Part shown: piece after piece, positions 25,364 to 33,705 of the stretch
Position numbering within the stretch: the first letter of the stretch is position 1
Layout of the letters: every line of letters begins with the position of its first letter
The notes under the pieces: model-generated
The model's database searches: none
Seen by the model: the letters and a program-made list of their open reading frames with translations, nothing else
What the model was told of the DNA's origin: nothing
Virus record (IMG/VR): IMGVR_UViG_3300027985_000627
Location: 23,319 to 87,318 of that record
DNA: 64,000 nt
Origin: a virus
Reading direction: 5' to 3' (one strand)
Made by a program: the position numbers and the translations under genes

Positions 25364-25599
25364 AAGATGCTGCAAAAAGAATTTCAGCTTTGAAAGATAA
25401 AATCGAAGAAGCAAAAAACAAGAAGGCTAGGCTAGAAGGACGACTTGAATCAGCGATGTCTGATTTGAAAAAAGAATTTGGAATAAAATCCTTGAAAGAA
25501 GCCAAAGTTACTTTGGAAAAGTGGAGAAAAGACTTAGGCATTCAAGAAAAAGAACTTGAAGAAAAACTGGATGAAATAGAGGAGAAATTCGGATGGTAA
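25360..25599 (+). CDS. Short coiled-coil protein, possible missing arm of SbcC
   Basis: 79 aa, almost entirely Lys/Glu/Leu heptads ('KDKIEEAKNKKARLEGRLESAM', 'KWRKDLGIQEKELEEKLDEIEEKFG' region). It lies between sbcD and the C-terminal SbcC lobe and overlaps both, so it most likely forms part of the descending coil of the split ATPase. It has no zinc hook of its own. Confidence 0.65.
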   Translation: MKDAAKRISALKDKIEEAKNKKARLEGRLESAMSDLKKEFGIKSLKEAKVTLEKWRKDLGIQEKELEEKLDEIEEKFGW

Positions 25600-26195
25600 A
25601 AGATCGGATAGCAGAACTCAAAAAGACTCTAGCTAGTGCGAAAGCTACGGTTAAAGTTCTCAAAGACAAAAAGAAAGCTACGCTGAAAAAGATTTCCGAC
25701 TTAGAAAATACTCTCAGTGACACGGAGAAAGCAAGAGAAATCATTTTGCTTGTTGGTCGTGACACACAGCAAATGTTAGAAATAAAAGTCAGTGGTTTGG
25801 TTACGCTTGCTTTGGAAGCTGTCTTTCCTGATCCATATGAGTTTAAAGTAGTGTTTGAAGAACGCAGAAATTCCACTGAAGCCGATTTATTCTTTTGCAA
25901 GAACGACGATTTGTTCAAACCTCTGGATTCTTCTGGAGGAGGAGCTATCGACATTGCTTCATTTGCTCTACGTGTGTCTGATTGGAAGCTACGTGGAACG
26001 AGAAACGTTTTGATTATGGACGAACCGTTTCGAAATCTTAGCGCCGATTTGCAACCCAAAGCCAGTGAAATGCTTCATCGGATAAGTTCTGACCTTGGGT
26101 TGCAAATTATTATGGTTTCGCATCAAGAGGGTGTTAATGAGGAATGTGATCGGCTGTTCTCTGTTAAGAACGGGGAAACTACTCAGGTTTGGTAA
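25593..26195 (+). CDS. SbcC/Rad50 C-terminal ATPase lobe
   Basis: 200 aa. After about 65 residues of coiled coil come the ABC signature region 'LDSSGGGAIDIASFALRVSDW', Walker B and D-loop 'VLIMDEPFRNL', and the H-loop 'VSHQEG'. Walker A is absent, as it is on the protein at 23394; the two must assemble to form ATP sites. Its stop is directly adjacent to the stop of the convergent gene at 26196. Confidence 0.88.
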   Translation: MVKDRIAELKKTLASAKATVKVLKDKKKATLKKISDLENTLSDTEKAREIILLVGRDTQQMLEIKVSGLVTLALEAVFPDPYEFKVVFEERRNSTEADLFFCKNDDLFKPLDSSGGGAIDIASFALRVSDWKLRGTRNVLIMDEPFRNLSADLQPKASEMLHRISSDLGLQIIMVSHQEGVNEECDRLFSVKNGETTQVW

Positions 26196-26702
26196 TTACT
26201 TAGGGACAGCTTTGTAAGCTGCTTCGAGGACTTTAAGAAGACCATTGGTGTTATGGTATAAATAAAGGAAATAAAGAAAAGACGGTACGCATATAACAGA
26301 AATGAACCACAAAATCTTTTTAACGGTTTTAAGATCATCTCCAAGTTTTTTAACGTCACCAAAAGCAGCAAGTTTCGCATCAAGAGCTTCAATGGCTTCC
26401 GTCAAAACAGTTTTAGCATTATCCTCATCCGCTTCCATCGTTGTAGCATGTCTACCAGAGCATGTTTCATCATGTTCTTCAATCGTTTTCAAAAACTCTT
26501 CCCGCATATTACCAACTGAATCTCGGACAAAATCTTTTAAAGATTGCCGAGTGGGCTCCGCTTTAGCCAAATCTGCAATACGATCAACTTGAACTGCCAT
26601 ACTCGAAACGTTATCTTGAACACCCTTCATGCCGTCTAAAACTTGCACAAGCATGGATTTGAACATATCGAGAAGGATTTTTACGAATTCATTCTCTCCC
26701 AT
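26196..26702 (-). CDS. Hypothetical protein with C-terminal membrane helix
   Basis: 168 aa from ATG 26702. Long amphipathic helices (about 10-110) are followed by a hydrophobic segment (about 132-155) and a short tail, so it is probably tail-anchored with the helical part in the cytoplasm. It overlaps the REC-PAS gene by 14 bases, so the two are co-translated and may work together. Not recognised. Confidence 0.55.
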   Translation of the reverse strand: MGENEFVKILLDMFKSMLVQVLDGMKGVQDNVSSMAVQVDRIADLAKAEPTRQSLKDFVRDSVGNMREEFLKTIEEHDETCSGRHATTMEADEDNAKTVLTEAIEALDAKLAAFGDVKKLGDDLKTVKKILWFISVICVPSFLYFLYLYHNTNGLLKVLEAAYKAVPK

Positions 26703-27693
26703 CTCGTAAAGCCTCCTGAATATCATTCCAGTTTTTTAAAACGCTGTTAGAAGTGCCTTCATTGGCTTTTTTAGCTGCTATCATTTCTTCGGCTTCATCT
26801 ATGGTTTTTTCCAAAGCCGCAATTTTTGTCTTTGCGTAGTCTTCCGATATCTTAATTTCTTTTTTAACGTTTGACAAGAATTTCTTCATGGAGTCAGCAA
26901 CATCCATGAACTGGTGGTAAAATTGCGTCTTGTCTTCACCAACACTTTGAATTTCGAGAAGGTCTCCGTTGTCATCGAATAGCCCAACTTTTCTCCAAGC
27001 TACCCAGTATTTGTTACGATGACGAAATTCCGATCCATAAACCCAAGGTGTTTTGGGTGTCAACTTGTTTATATTTTTCCTGGCTAATTCGCGATACTCA
27101 GGGTCAATGAAATCAAACATATTTAAACCAACAAGGTTTTCGTATGTTGTGTCGAACGCATCGCATATGGTCTTGTTGACAAAGGTGATCGTTCCATCAG
27201 GCTTGTGTCTGCAAATCCATTCAGGTGAAATGTTGACTACAGATTCGTACAAGTTTTTGGCTTTACGAAGCTCATTGTTCATTTCAGTGAGGGTAGATAA
27301 GGTCTGTTCTAATTCTACCTGATTTTTGCACCTAACAATGGCTGATTTAATGTTGTGCGCCAATGATTTAAATTCCCAAGTTTTCTTAAAAAAATTATCA
27401 GCTCCTTCTTCTACAGCTTGCAGACCAATTTCTTCTTCATCCTCTCCAGAAAGAATTATAACAGGAGTATGCGGACAGACCGATTTGATTATATGAAGAG
27501 TTTCTATTCCTCGGGAATCAGGAAGATTCAGGTCCAAAAGAACCGCATCAAAGCAACCTTCGCATAAAAGAACTTCTGCCCTGTGGATACTTTCCACAGG
27601 TGTAACGGAAAAGTCAGAAGACTTTTCTAAAATCCTTTTGATAACAGTCTGAAAACAAGTGTCATCTTCAACGTGTAAAATAGTGTAACACAT
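26689..27693 (-). CDS. Response-regulator receiver-PAS protein
   Basis: 334 aa. Residues 1-125 are a CheY-like receiver domain with acidic E9-D11, phosphoacceptor D54 ('LLDLNLPDS'), S82 ('ILSGED') and K103/K104. Residues about 145-265 form a PAS domain ('SPEWICRHKPDGTITFVNKTI', 'NMFDFIDPEY'). A C-terminal coiled coil (265-325) follows. No kinase, GGDEF or DNA-binding output is seen. Two-component proteins are rare in phages. It lies at the distal end of the late operon, after the lysis genes. Confidence 0.88.
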   Translation of the reverse strand: MCYTILHVEDDTCFQTVIKRILEKSSDFSVTPVESIHRAEVLLCEGCFDAVLLDLNLPDSRGIETLHIIKSVCPHTPVIILSGEDEEEIGLQAVEEGADNFFKKTWEFKSLAHNIKSAIVRCKNQVELEQTLSTLTEMNNELRKAKNLYESVVNISPEWICRHKPDGTITFVNKTICDAFDTTYENLVGLNMFDFIDPEYRELARKNINKLTPKTPWVYGSEFRHRNKYWVAWRKVGLFDDNGDLLEIQSVGEDKTQFYHQFMDVADSMKKFLSNVKKEIKISEDYAKTKIAALEKTIDEAEEMIAAKKANEGTSNSVLKNWNDIQEALRDGRE

Positions 27694-27724
27694 GGTACCT
27701 CACAATTCAGACTGTGTAAAAACT

Positions 27725-28069
27725 TTATTCGGAAGAATCAACTAGTGCCGATCCCTTTGAAAATAATTTCCTAGCTATTTCCGATTGCTCATCGTAGCAT
27801 TTCTTTGCTTTCTTCCAAAGTTCACTTGTGGCTTTTATAACTTTGTGGTTGTAACCTAAAGCCCAAAGGTTGTCAGGGTGTGAAATGTATAGTTCTCGAT
27901 TTATTTTCAAAAGTTCAATTTCTGGAATATCCGGACATTTACTGTAGCTGTACGTTTTCTTCAGTTGCAGGAATTGCGTGAGTTCTGGATTTGGTTTCGG
28001 ACTGCATGACATCACCATTGTACCAATCAATCCAATTAGCAGAAGTTTCTTTATCAACGCCGCCTTCAT
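27725..28069 (-). CDS. Outer-membrane spanin lipoprotein (Rz1-like)
   Basis: 114 aa from ATG 28069. A basic N-terminus, a hydrophobic stretch and the lipobox 'MVMSCS' predict a lipoprotein; the mature part is Lys/Glu/Ser-rich. It overlaps the inner-membrane spanin gene by 131 bases in a different frame, the classic Rz/Rz1 nesting. It would connect the outer membrane to the inner spanin and fuse membranes at lysis. Its mature part is longer than that of lambda Rz1. Confidence 0.72.
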   Translation of the reverse strand: MKAALIKKLLLIGLIGTMVMSCSPKPNPELTQFLQLKKTYSYSKCPDIPEIELLKINRELYISHPDNLWALGYNHKVIKATSELWKKAKKCYDEQSEIARKLFSKGSALVDSSE

Positions 28070-28490
28070 TTTTAACTCCTTCAAGGTTTATGCATTCACG
28101 TTTTCTAAGAACCCACTGAAGATCATTCAAATCCTTAAGAAGAGCCGTATAGTTCTTCTGCATTTCTTCAAAAGACGTACTCAACATCGTATTTTTCATT
28201 TCAAGATCGGAAATCGTCTTGTCCTGCTCATCCAAAGCTTGTTTGTATTGTATCTCATTTGCTTTGTATCGTTCGATATTCTTTTCCAAGAAATTTATTT
28301 TATCCATAAGATCATTTTTTGTTTTTTCATGAAGGTACTTTTCGGCTGACAAAGATGATTCCAAACTAGTAACTTTGTACATGTGCCAACTAAAAAGACC
28401 AATAAGAGAAAGAAACAAAACAACGATCAAACCGAAAGAAATTTTCGAACCTAAATCACCAGAGATGAATCCAAGTATACTTGATAACAT
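27939..28490 (-). CDS. Inner-membrane spanin (Rz-like)
   Basis: 183 aa from ATG 28490 (upstream extension has no ribosome site). One N-terminal transmembrane helix (about 17-36, 'ISFGLIVVLFLSLIGLFSW') is followed by a long periplasmic coiled coil (about 45-135) and a flexible, Ser/Thr/Glu-rich end. This is the topology of a Rz-type spanin. The gene overlaps the outer spanin and follows the holin-like gene. Confidence 0.72.
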   Translation of the reverse strand: MLSSILGFISGDLGSKISFGLIVVLFLSLIGLFSWHMYKVTSLESSLSAEKYLHEKTKNDLMDKINFLEKNIERYKANEIQYKQALDEQDKTISDLEMKNTMLSTSFEEMQKNYTALLKDLNDLQWVLRKRECINLEGVKNEGGVDKETSANWIDWYNGDVMQSETKSRTHAIPATEENVQLQ

Positions 28491-28491
28491 T

Positions 28492-28818
28492 TTATTCTCC
28501 AGATTGCTCGTCTTTTGGTTTTTTATCACCACCAAACAATGGGGCTTTTTTCAAAATGTTGTACGTTATGGCTGAAGTATAACCAAGCTCTACAAATCTA
28601 GCAAAATACTGGTTTGGTTCTTTAAAAGCAAATGTCAAACCTAAACCAATGAAAAACCAAAAAGACAACCTGCCTAAAGAAACACCACCTTTTTCACAAA
28701 AAAGTGGAGTTAGATCGTACTCACTTTTCCAGATGTACGTCACTACGAGAGCGTAGGTCACGTAGATCAGTATGGGTCCTGAATTAGTCAAGATAAAAAA
28801 TATGATCGGCTTTAGCAT
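28492..28818 (-). CDS. Holin-like membrane protein
   Basis: 108 aa with three hydrophobic segments (about 5-28, 48-64 and a shorter one near 75-90) and a charged C-terminus (KKPKDEQ). Position between endolysin and spanin genes makes a holin the likely role. The sequence does not match a holin family I know. Start overlaps the small gene upstream by 35 bases. Confidence 0.6.
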   Translation of the reverse strand: MLKPIIFFILTNSGPILIYVTYALVVTYIWKSEYDLTPLFCEKGGVSLGRLSFWFFIGLGLTFAFKEPNQYFARFVELGYTSAITYNILKKAPLFGGDKKPKDEQSGE

Positions 28819-28954
28819 ATTTCAAATCTTCATTGGTTTGAACAAACTTGCTACAATAGGAACCATTCTTGTGGTTGCTACAAAACTCTTTGTGGTTGTA
28901 CCAAAAACATCGAGAGCAAAGATCATCTAGGATTTCTATTTTGTCGGATTCCAT
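28784..28954 (-). CDS. Small Cys-rich protein in the lysis cassette
   Basis: 56 aa. The ATG overlaps the endolysin stop region (TAAATG) and follows GGGAGA. Four Cys (CSRC, FCS, YCS) and two His within 35 residues could bind zinc. Function unknown; it is conserved in position between endolysin and holin only by inference. Confidence 0.5.
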   Translation of the reverse strand: MESDKIEILDDLCSRCFWYNHKEFCSNHKNGSYCSKFVQTNEDLKYAKADHIFYLD

Positions 28955-29686
28955 TTACGGTCTCCCGAAAACCTCAAATAAGGCTTTCCAAGTTGCTGAA
29001 CCAACGATACCATCAGGGACTAAATCATGGTCCATCTGAAAAATTACGACCTGGTTGTAAGTGATCTGTCCGAAAACACCGTCTGCTTTCAATCCAAATA
29101 CAGTTTGTAGCCAAGAAACATCCTGGCCACGAATCGCTTTTCTGATAATACGAGAACCAGGAGCATACGGCATAGCGACCTGTTGTTTTTCAATGGACTT
29201 GAAATCTTCGATTCTGTTATTCACCGGAACACTGTACGCAGTGTGTTCGTGGCCAATACCAAGTTCCCCTCGATAGTCGAAAACTGGACAAGCTTTGGCA
29301 GAAACTTCACAATGACCATGCCAGGTTAAAGTCCCAGGTCCAAAAGCGTTTTCAATACCTTTAACCAGGGTATGTAGCGTCTCAAACTGCATAGCGTTAA
29401 ATTGTTCAACGTAAAGACCGTCTAAGCACATGGCGATGGTCCTTGAGTTATTACCAGCCTGTGCTACAGGGTTCTCTTCGATGTTTCTTCCCTTCAAAAG
29501 TGTGCCTTGACAGTCAATGAGAAAATGGTATCCTATGTTATGTCCGTTCTTATCAGCCGAAAATTCTCTTTTCTTATGCCAATCATTGACAGCCACAAGA
29601 AGGTTATCACCTACAAGGTCTTGACGAGGGTATGCAGTACAATGTATGAAAACCCGTTCTATCCGTCTGGCAGGTTTGTCAAACAT
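28955..29686 (-). CDS. Endolysin: N-acetylmuramoyl-L-alanine amidase with peptidoglycan-binding domain
   Basis: 243 aa from ATG 29686 (AGGAG upstream). Residues about 8-150 are an Amidase_2/PGRP domain: 'VFIHCTAYP' and 'HGHCEVSAKACPVFD' carry the zinc ligands His and His/Cys, with Tyr in 'GYHFLID'. Residues about 185-243 are a peptidoglycan-binding domain ('VSWLQTVFGLKADGVFG'). There is no signal peptide, so it depends on the holin. Confidence 0.9.
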   Translation of the reverse strand: MFDKPARRIERVFIHCTAYPRQDLVGDNLLVAVNDWHKKREFSADKNGHNIGYHFLIDCQGTLLKGRNIEENPVAQAGNNSRTIAMCLDGLYVEQFNAMQFETLHTLVKGIENAFGPGTLTWHGHCEVSAKACPVFDYRGELGIGHEHTAYSVPVNNRIEDFKSIEKQQVAMPYAPGSRIIRKAIRGQDVSWLQTVFGLKADGVFGQITYNQVVIFQMDHDLVPDGIVGSATWKALFEVFGRP

Positions 29687-29694
29687 ACGATCTC

Positions 29695-30660
29695 CTATTT
29701 CCCCAATTTGTAAGTTGACCAGAAAATATCTGGATATCGGAATAAAGTAGTTTCCGTAGTGGCACAATCAGGCGACCACGATTTCCACTCATCCATATTG
29801 TAAAACAATCCGGCAGTTCTGAAAAGACTTCCAGCCCAATTGTTAGAAGTTGGAATATGGAAATCGCTACCAGCAGACCATATGCGCTGTTGCAACCATC
29901 CTAGTGGGCCCCACAGCTTTTTATAAGGAAACCTCTTAGGCCAGTTTTGATCCTTGCAATAGTACCAATATTTTCGTATTACCGGGTAGAGTTTTTCAGC
30001 CAGTATCTCGTGCATCATTGCCGCTCTAAGTGTTGGCGTAATGTAAAAACTCATGTACGACATACAGTAGTTATTCCTATAAGCCTCAGTCCATAAATCA
30101 CCTTCTTCAACAAACCAGAACCTCTTTGTTGAATTCTGAAGATGAGTCACGAACCCGTCACCCTCAGTGGTTAGATTGGCTAGCATACCGAGATAAGCGT
30201 AGACCATCATACGTCCAAGTCTTCCCCATGCTCCCCAATTACCTCTGGAACCCCAATTTCTAGCATTTATGATAGCATCACAAGCGGGTAGGTACGTGTT
30301 CACGGCCCAAACCGACACATCACATCCGCACATGGCGGCAGCTTCAAATATGCGCTGACCTTTGTAAACCAAAGTTAAAGCACCCTCTAAATTACCGTAA
30401 CCAGTATTAGAACTACACCAAGAACTAATAGCCTGATTAGCACGACCAGTATATCCAAGACCAAGCACTTCAGCTTGTGCATATACAAGTGGAGCGGCCG
30501 TTCCATTTTCTAGTGGTAATTTTTCTTGTGTAGATACTTCAGTATTATCGTAATTTGGAGTAATTGTAACAACTCCCATTTGACTCCAATGACCATTTAC
30601 AGAGTATTCCATCTCGTAGTTCGAAAGAAATAAATTTAAGGAATCTAGTTGATTTTTCAC
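29695..30660 (-). CDS. Alginate-lyase-like virion depolymerase candidate
   Basis: 321 aa, GTG start overlapping the stop of the upstream gene by one base. Rich in Trp, Tyr and helices; 'RGNWGAWGRLGRMMVYAYLGML' resembles the 'NNHSYW' helix region of alginate-lyase-like (alpha/alpha toroid) enzymes. Position after the tail-fibre genes fits a capsule- or exopolysaccharide-degrading tail enzyme. The family call is tentative. Confidence 0.5.
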   Translation of the reverse strand: MKNQLDSLNLFLSNYEMEYSVNGHWSQMGVVTITPNYDNTEVSTQEKLPLENGTAAPLVYAQAEVLGLGYTGRANQAISSWCSSNTGYGNLEGALTLVYKGQRIFEAAAMCGCDVSVWAVNTYLPACDAIINARNWGSRGNWGAWGRLGRMMVYAYLGMLANLTTEGDGFVTHLQNSTKRFWFVEEGDLWTEAYRNNYCMSYMSFYITPTLRAAMMHEILAEKLYPVIRKYWYYCKDQNWPKRFPYKKLWGPLGWLQQRIWSAGSDFHIPTSNNWAGSLFRTAGLFYNMDEWKSWSPDCATTETTLFRYPDIFWSTYKLGK

Positions 30661-30989
30661 TATGAAATCTCCGAAAGTTCTGACCGCAACGCAACTGCTT
30701 GCGCGTCCAGATCAACGAGCTTATCCGTGTCCGCCGTCGTAGCCGTCCCGGCGGACACAGCCCGTAAAGAACGGATAGACGCCGTGTCGATGGCCTCTAA
30801 CTCGGCCAGGATTTCCGATTTTCGAACGGAGTTGATTGATTTTTGTGCAAAGGAAGTATCTGCCTCTACTTCCTCCCGAGTCAGAATCGTTTGAACAGAA
30901 AGCAGCCCATCAGCCAGTCCAACTGCTACCGCATCCTCAAGAAAGCCAACAATGCTTTTATCCTCTTTCCGTATAATGACTGTATTCAT
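30660..30989 (-). CDS. Tail-associated hypothetical protein
   Basis: 109 aa; N-terminal beta part with 'IIRKEDKSIVGFLEDA', then two helices with Ala/Glu-rich heptads. Lies between the fibre genes and the depolymerase-like gene. Possibly a fibre chaperone or a tail-tip component; not recognised. Confidence 0.5.
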   Translation of the reverse strand: MNTVIIRKEDKSIVGFLEDAVAVGLADGLLSVQTILTREEVEADTSFAQKSINSVRKSEILAELEAIDTASIRSLRAVSAGTATTADTDKLVDLDAQAVALRSELSEIS

Positions 30990-30990
30990 T

Positions 30991-31887
30991 TTATGCTCCT
31001 GTCACAGTGCCGGTGCTGATTTTAATGGTTCCGTTGTTGAGAATAGCCATACTTCCAGAGGATATGCTATAAGCGGAAGTAGCCCCAGCAAGGTCCGCCT
31101 GCTCAACTGCTATTTTTGACCCGTACATCAAACTCACACCATAAGTAGGAGGGTACGTCGTATGGCAAGCGTTTCCGTTTCTGATAATATTTCTAGCGTT
31201 TGAGAGTGCTATAGCAGCACTCCCGTAGGTAAAAAAGTTAAGTTCATGCCGTCCCGAACTTGCTATCAAGTACAAAAGGATGCTGGTGTACCCAGAAGTA
31301 GTAAAAGCGCAAGCGGTGAACGAGATATTAGGGCAGTTGTCAGCGTACACCGTATGATACGAACCGCCAGTGTGGTAGAACCGAATGTAGGAAACTGCTA
31401 TTGTGGCTTTGCACCTGTTAAATCGAATTACAGGGTACGAATTGTTAGATGAAGCAAGGTTTACTGCTTTTGAAGAAGAAGCCGTGTTGTCGGAAGATTT
31501 TCCTAGGACATTTATTGAGCCGCCGTGAAAACAAGAGATATAAAGCTGTCCACCAAAAGAATAGTTTCCGTCCGCGAACTGAATGGTCAATGTAAAACCG
31601 TTAAGATTTTTAGGTACAGCGTCTATCAGAGCTTGCATCTCCGCAAGAGTCATGGTGTTGTCGAGGGTTACAGTGACGCTAGCTTCAAGCGCAGCGTTTT
31701 GCACCTCAACGACAGCCAAACCGAAAGCGTTTGCCGCAGCAATGAAAGCATTAAGCTCGGTTCGCAGAGTCGGAAGCGCTCCTAAAAAAAGGTCAGCATT
31801 GTAATCAAATTTTGAGGCCGAGGATGTACTAGGAGGAGTAGGTATCTCGCTGATAGTAATGCCGATAGATTCAACTGATTCGCTCAT
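30991..31887 (-). CDS. Tail fibre/spike with beta-helix, copy 2
   Basis: 298 aa. A helical N-terminal third ('LRTELNAFIAAANAFG') leads to a Ser/Asn/Thr-rich parallel beta-helix region with repeated 'IRFxRC', 'YADNCPNISFTACAF' rungs, as in pectate-lyase-like spikes. It is a paralogue of the adjacent protein at 31889 ('AVPKNLNG', 'FHGG', 'SKAV' shared in the same order). No lyase or hydrolase residues can be assigned. Confidence 0.7.
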   Translation of the reverse strand: MSESVESIGITISEIPTPPSTSSASKFDYNADLFLGALPTLRTELNAFIAAANAFGLAVVEVQNAALEASVTVTLDNTMTLAEMQALIDAVPKNLNGFTLTIQFADGNYSFGGQLYISCFHGGSINVLGKSSDNTASSSKAVNLASSNNSYPVIRFNRCKATIAVSYIRFYHTGGSYHTVYADNCPNISFTACAFTTSGYTSILLYLIASSGRHELNFFTYGSAAIALSNARNIIRNGNACHTTYPPTYGVSLMYGSKIAVEQADLAGATSAYSISSGSMAILNNGTIKISTGTVTGA

Positions 31888-31888
31888 T

Positions 31889-32788
31889 TTAGGCTCCTAT
31901 AACTTCACCGGAATATATTTTAATAGCACCTTTACTTAAAAAAACTATACTTCCAGGGGATAGTACATAATCAGCAGTGCCTCCATATAGGCCCAACTGC
32001 AACATCGAGACTTCTGCTCCATAAATAAGACCAATCCCGTAAGAAGGCGGGGTAATGCTGTATGTCTCGTTGCCAGATTCAAGAACACACGTTGAGTTTC
32101 CCACATAAAGGCCATAGGAACCCTTTGCGAAGTAGTTATTTGTGAGTCGCCCAGTTTTACTGTCTGATATATACAAATTGGGATGGGTGTAGGCCGTATG
32201 CACAAATGAACAACAATCAAAGGTTATATCGCTACAAGAATAAACGTACACATTAGTAGCCGCACCCCCAGAATGTGTGAAGCTCAGGGAGCGCACTATA
32301 ACTGTTGCAAAACAATGGCTGAACCTAATGGTGTTGTCAGAGTTGTACGATGAACTCAGCATAACGGCTTTAGATGCGAACGTATAATTGTCTGATACGT
32401 CACCCTGGACGATCACGGTGCCGCCGTGGAACCCAAAGAATAAGAGCTTCCCGTCCGTAAAAGAATATGTTCCGCTTGCAAATTGAAATGTAACAGTATG
32501 CCCATTAAGATTTTTTGGAACGGCATTAATTGCCGATTGTATTTGGGAACGTGTCATTGACGGCGTAATGTTTACAGTTGTATCCGTTGTGAGAACAAAA
32601 TCAGGATCAGGGGAAATCATCGAACCGAAAGAATTCATGCTAGATATAAAGTCATTCACTTCTTCGGCTAATTGAGGAAATAAATTGAAAAACGAATCGG
32701 CTTGAGAATTAAAATAGTATGGGTCAGAAGAAGATGGAGCAGTAGGAAAATTACCGCATCCAATAAGATTAAGGGCTGCACTGGACAT
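31889..32788 (-). CDS. Tail fibre/spike with beta-helix, copy 1
   Basis: 299 aa from ATG 32788; GGAGGG on the minus strand and one-base overlap with the previous stop support that start. Same architecture as the protein at 30991: helical stem, then a beta-helix with 'IRFSHCFATVIVRSLSFTH' and 'YSCSDITFDCCSFV' rungs. Tandem copies of about 300 aa suggest duplication and divergence of receptor binding. Confidence 0.7.
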   Translation of the reverse strand: MSSAALNLIGCGNFPTAPSSSDPYYFNSQADSFFNLFPQLAEEVNDFISSMNSFGSMISPDPDFVLTTDTTVNITPSMTRSQIQSAINAVPKNLNGHTVTFQFASGTYSFTDGKLLFFGFHGGTVIVQGDVSDNYTFASKAVMLSSSYNSDNTIRFSHCFATVIVRSLSFTHSGGAATNVYVYSCSDITFDCCSFVHTAYTHPNLYISDSKTGRLTNNYFAKGSYGLYVGNSTCVLESGNETYSITPPSYGIGLIYGAEVSMLQLGLYGGTADYVLSPGSIVFLSKGAIKIYSGEVIGA

Positions 32789-33705
32789 TATATTAATCCC
32801 TCCACTTCCACCGAGCATTCACTGACGGTAGGACCGGAAACAACAACCTTAAAATCCTTGTAAAAACCGTAAACAATAGAACTTCTATAGGTAACTTCTT
32901 CCCCGTCAGAATTATCGACGATAAAAACGGAAGGTGTGGCCCTTATAGACTCAAGGTATGCCACGGCATCGTCTACATCGTCGTTGTCTATGTATAAATC
33001 TAACGACCTTGTTTTTTTGTAATTTCCTGTTTTCAGATAAGTAGCGCCGAAGTCGTCTGTGCTTTTTATCGAATAATCACTGATACCCATCTCAAGACCA
33101 AACCGTACTGCGCCAATCCGTTTCGATTTTCCTATGATAGCAGCACCACAACTAGCGTTGTACCCGCGAAGAACCAAGTTTGCCCGAGAATTGTAGAATT
33201 TTGGTATCGTAAAAACTGCCGAAGTTAAGTAGGAAAATTCATCGAAAAAGTAATCCGACCAAGTTGTGGATGTTCTTTTGTCCGTCATGTACAAATAGGA
33301 ACTTGAATAGGCTACGCCGGAGGCGTCTTTTGCAGCAACAAAAGCCTCGTTGCATAGGCAATCCACAAGGACCACTGTATCGCACATGGAGGAACTTACA
33401 AGGACATTGATCCCTTCTTCCTCCTCGCCAACAGTACTGGTGTTGACGTAAGAATCGAACATTCGCCAACGATTGGTATAACCGCAATCGAGCCAATAAG
33501 GATCAGTGGTGTCGCAGTTATCCGGCGGATAGTGGTTGAGATTAGACGCTTTCAACGACTGGTATATTTTGTGAGTAGCCGTTACTATAACGTAGTCGCC
33601 AATGGCATACGTGGTTGCCGAACTGTAAGCATCGTAATCATCTTCCGCTACACTGGTAGAAATAAGTTTTGAGCCTGTTATCTCTCTTGGAACAATGACT
33701 CTCAT
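32788..33705 (-). CDS. Tail tip protein with carbohydrate-binding-like module
   Basis: 305 aa. The N-terminal 90 residues contain 'TTYAIGDYVIVTATHKIYQSLKASNLNHYP' and 'PYWLDCGYTNRWRMFDS', a module repeatedly seen in phage tail tip proteins next to the tape measure gene. The remainder is beta-rich. It overlaps the tape measure gene by 4 bases. Likely a distal tail or adsorption component. Confidence 0.6.
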   Translation of the reverse strand: MRVIVPREITGSKLISTSVAEDDYDAYSSATTYAIGDYVIVTATHKIYQSLKASNLNHYPPDNCDTTDPYWLDCGYTNRWRMFDSYVNTSTVGEEEEGINVLVSSSMCDTVVLVDCLCNEAFVAAKDASGVAYSSSYLYMTDKRTSTTWSDYFFDEFSYLTSAVFTIPKFYNSRANLVLRGYNASCGAAIIGKSKRIGAVRFGLEMGISDYSIKSTDDFGATYLKTGNYKKTRSLDLYIDNDDVDDAVAYLESIRATPSVFIVDNSDGEEVTYRSSIVYGFYKDFKVVVSGPTVSECSVEVEGLI

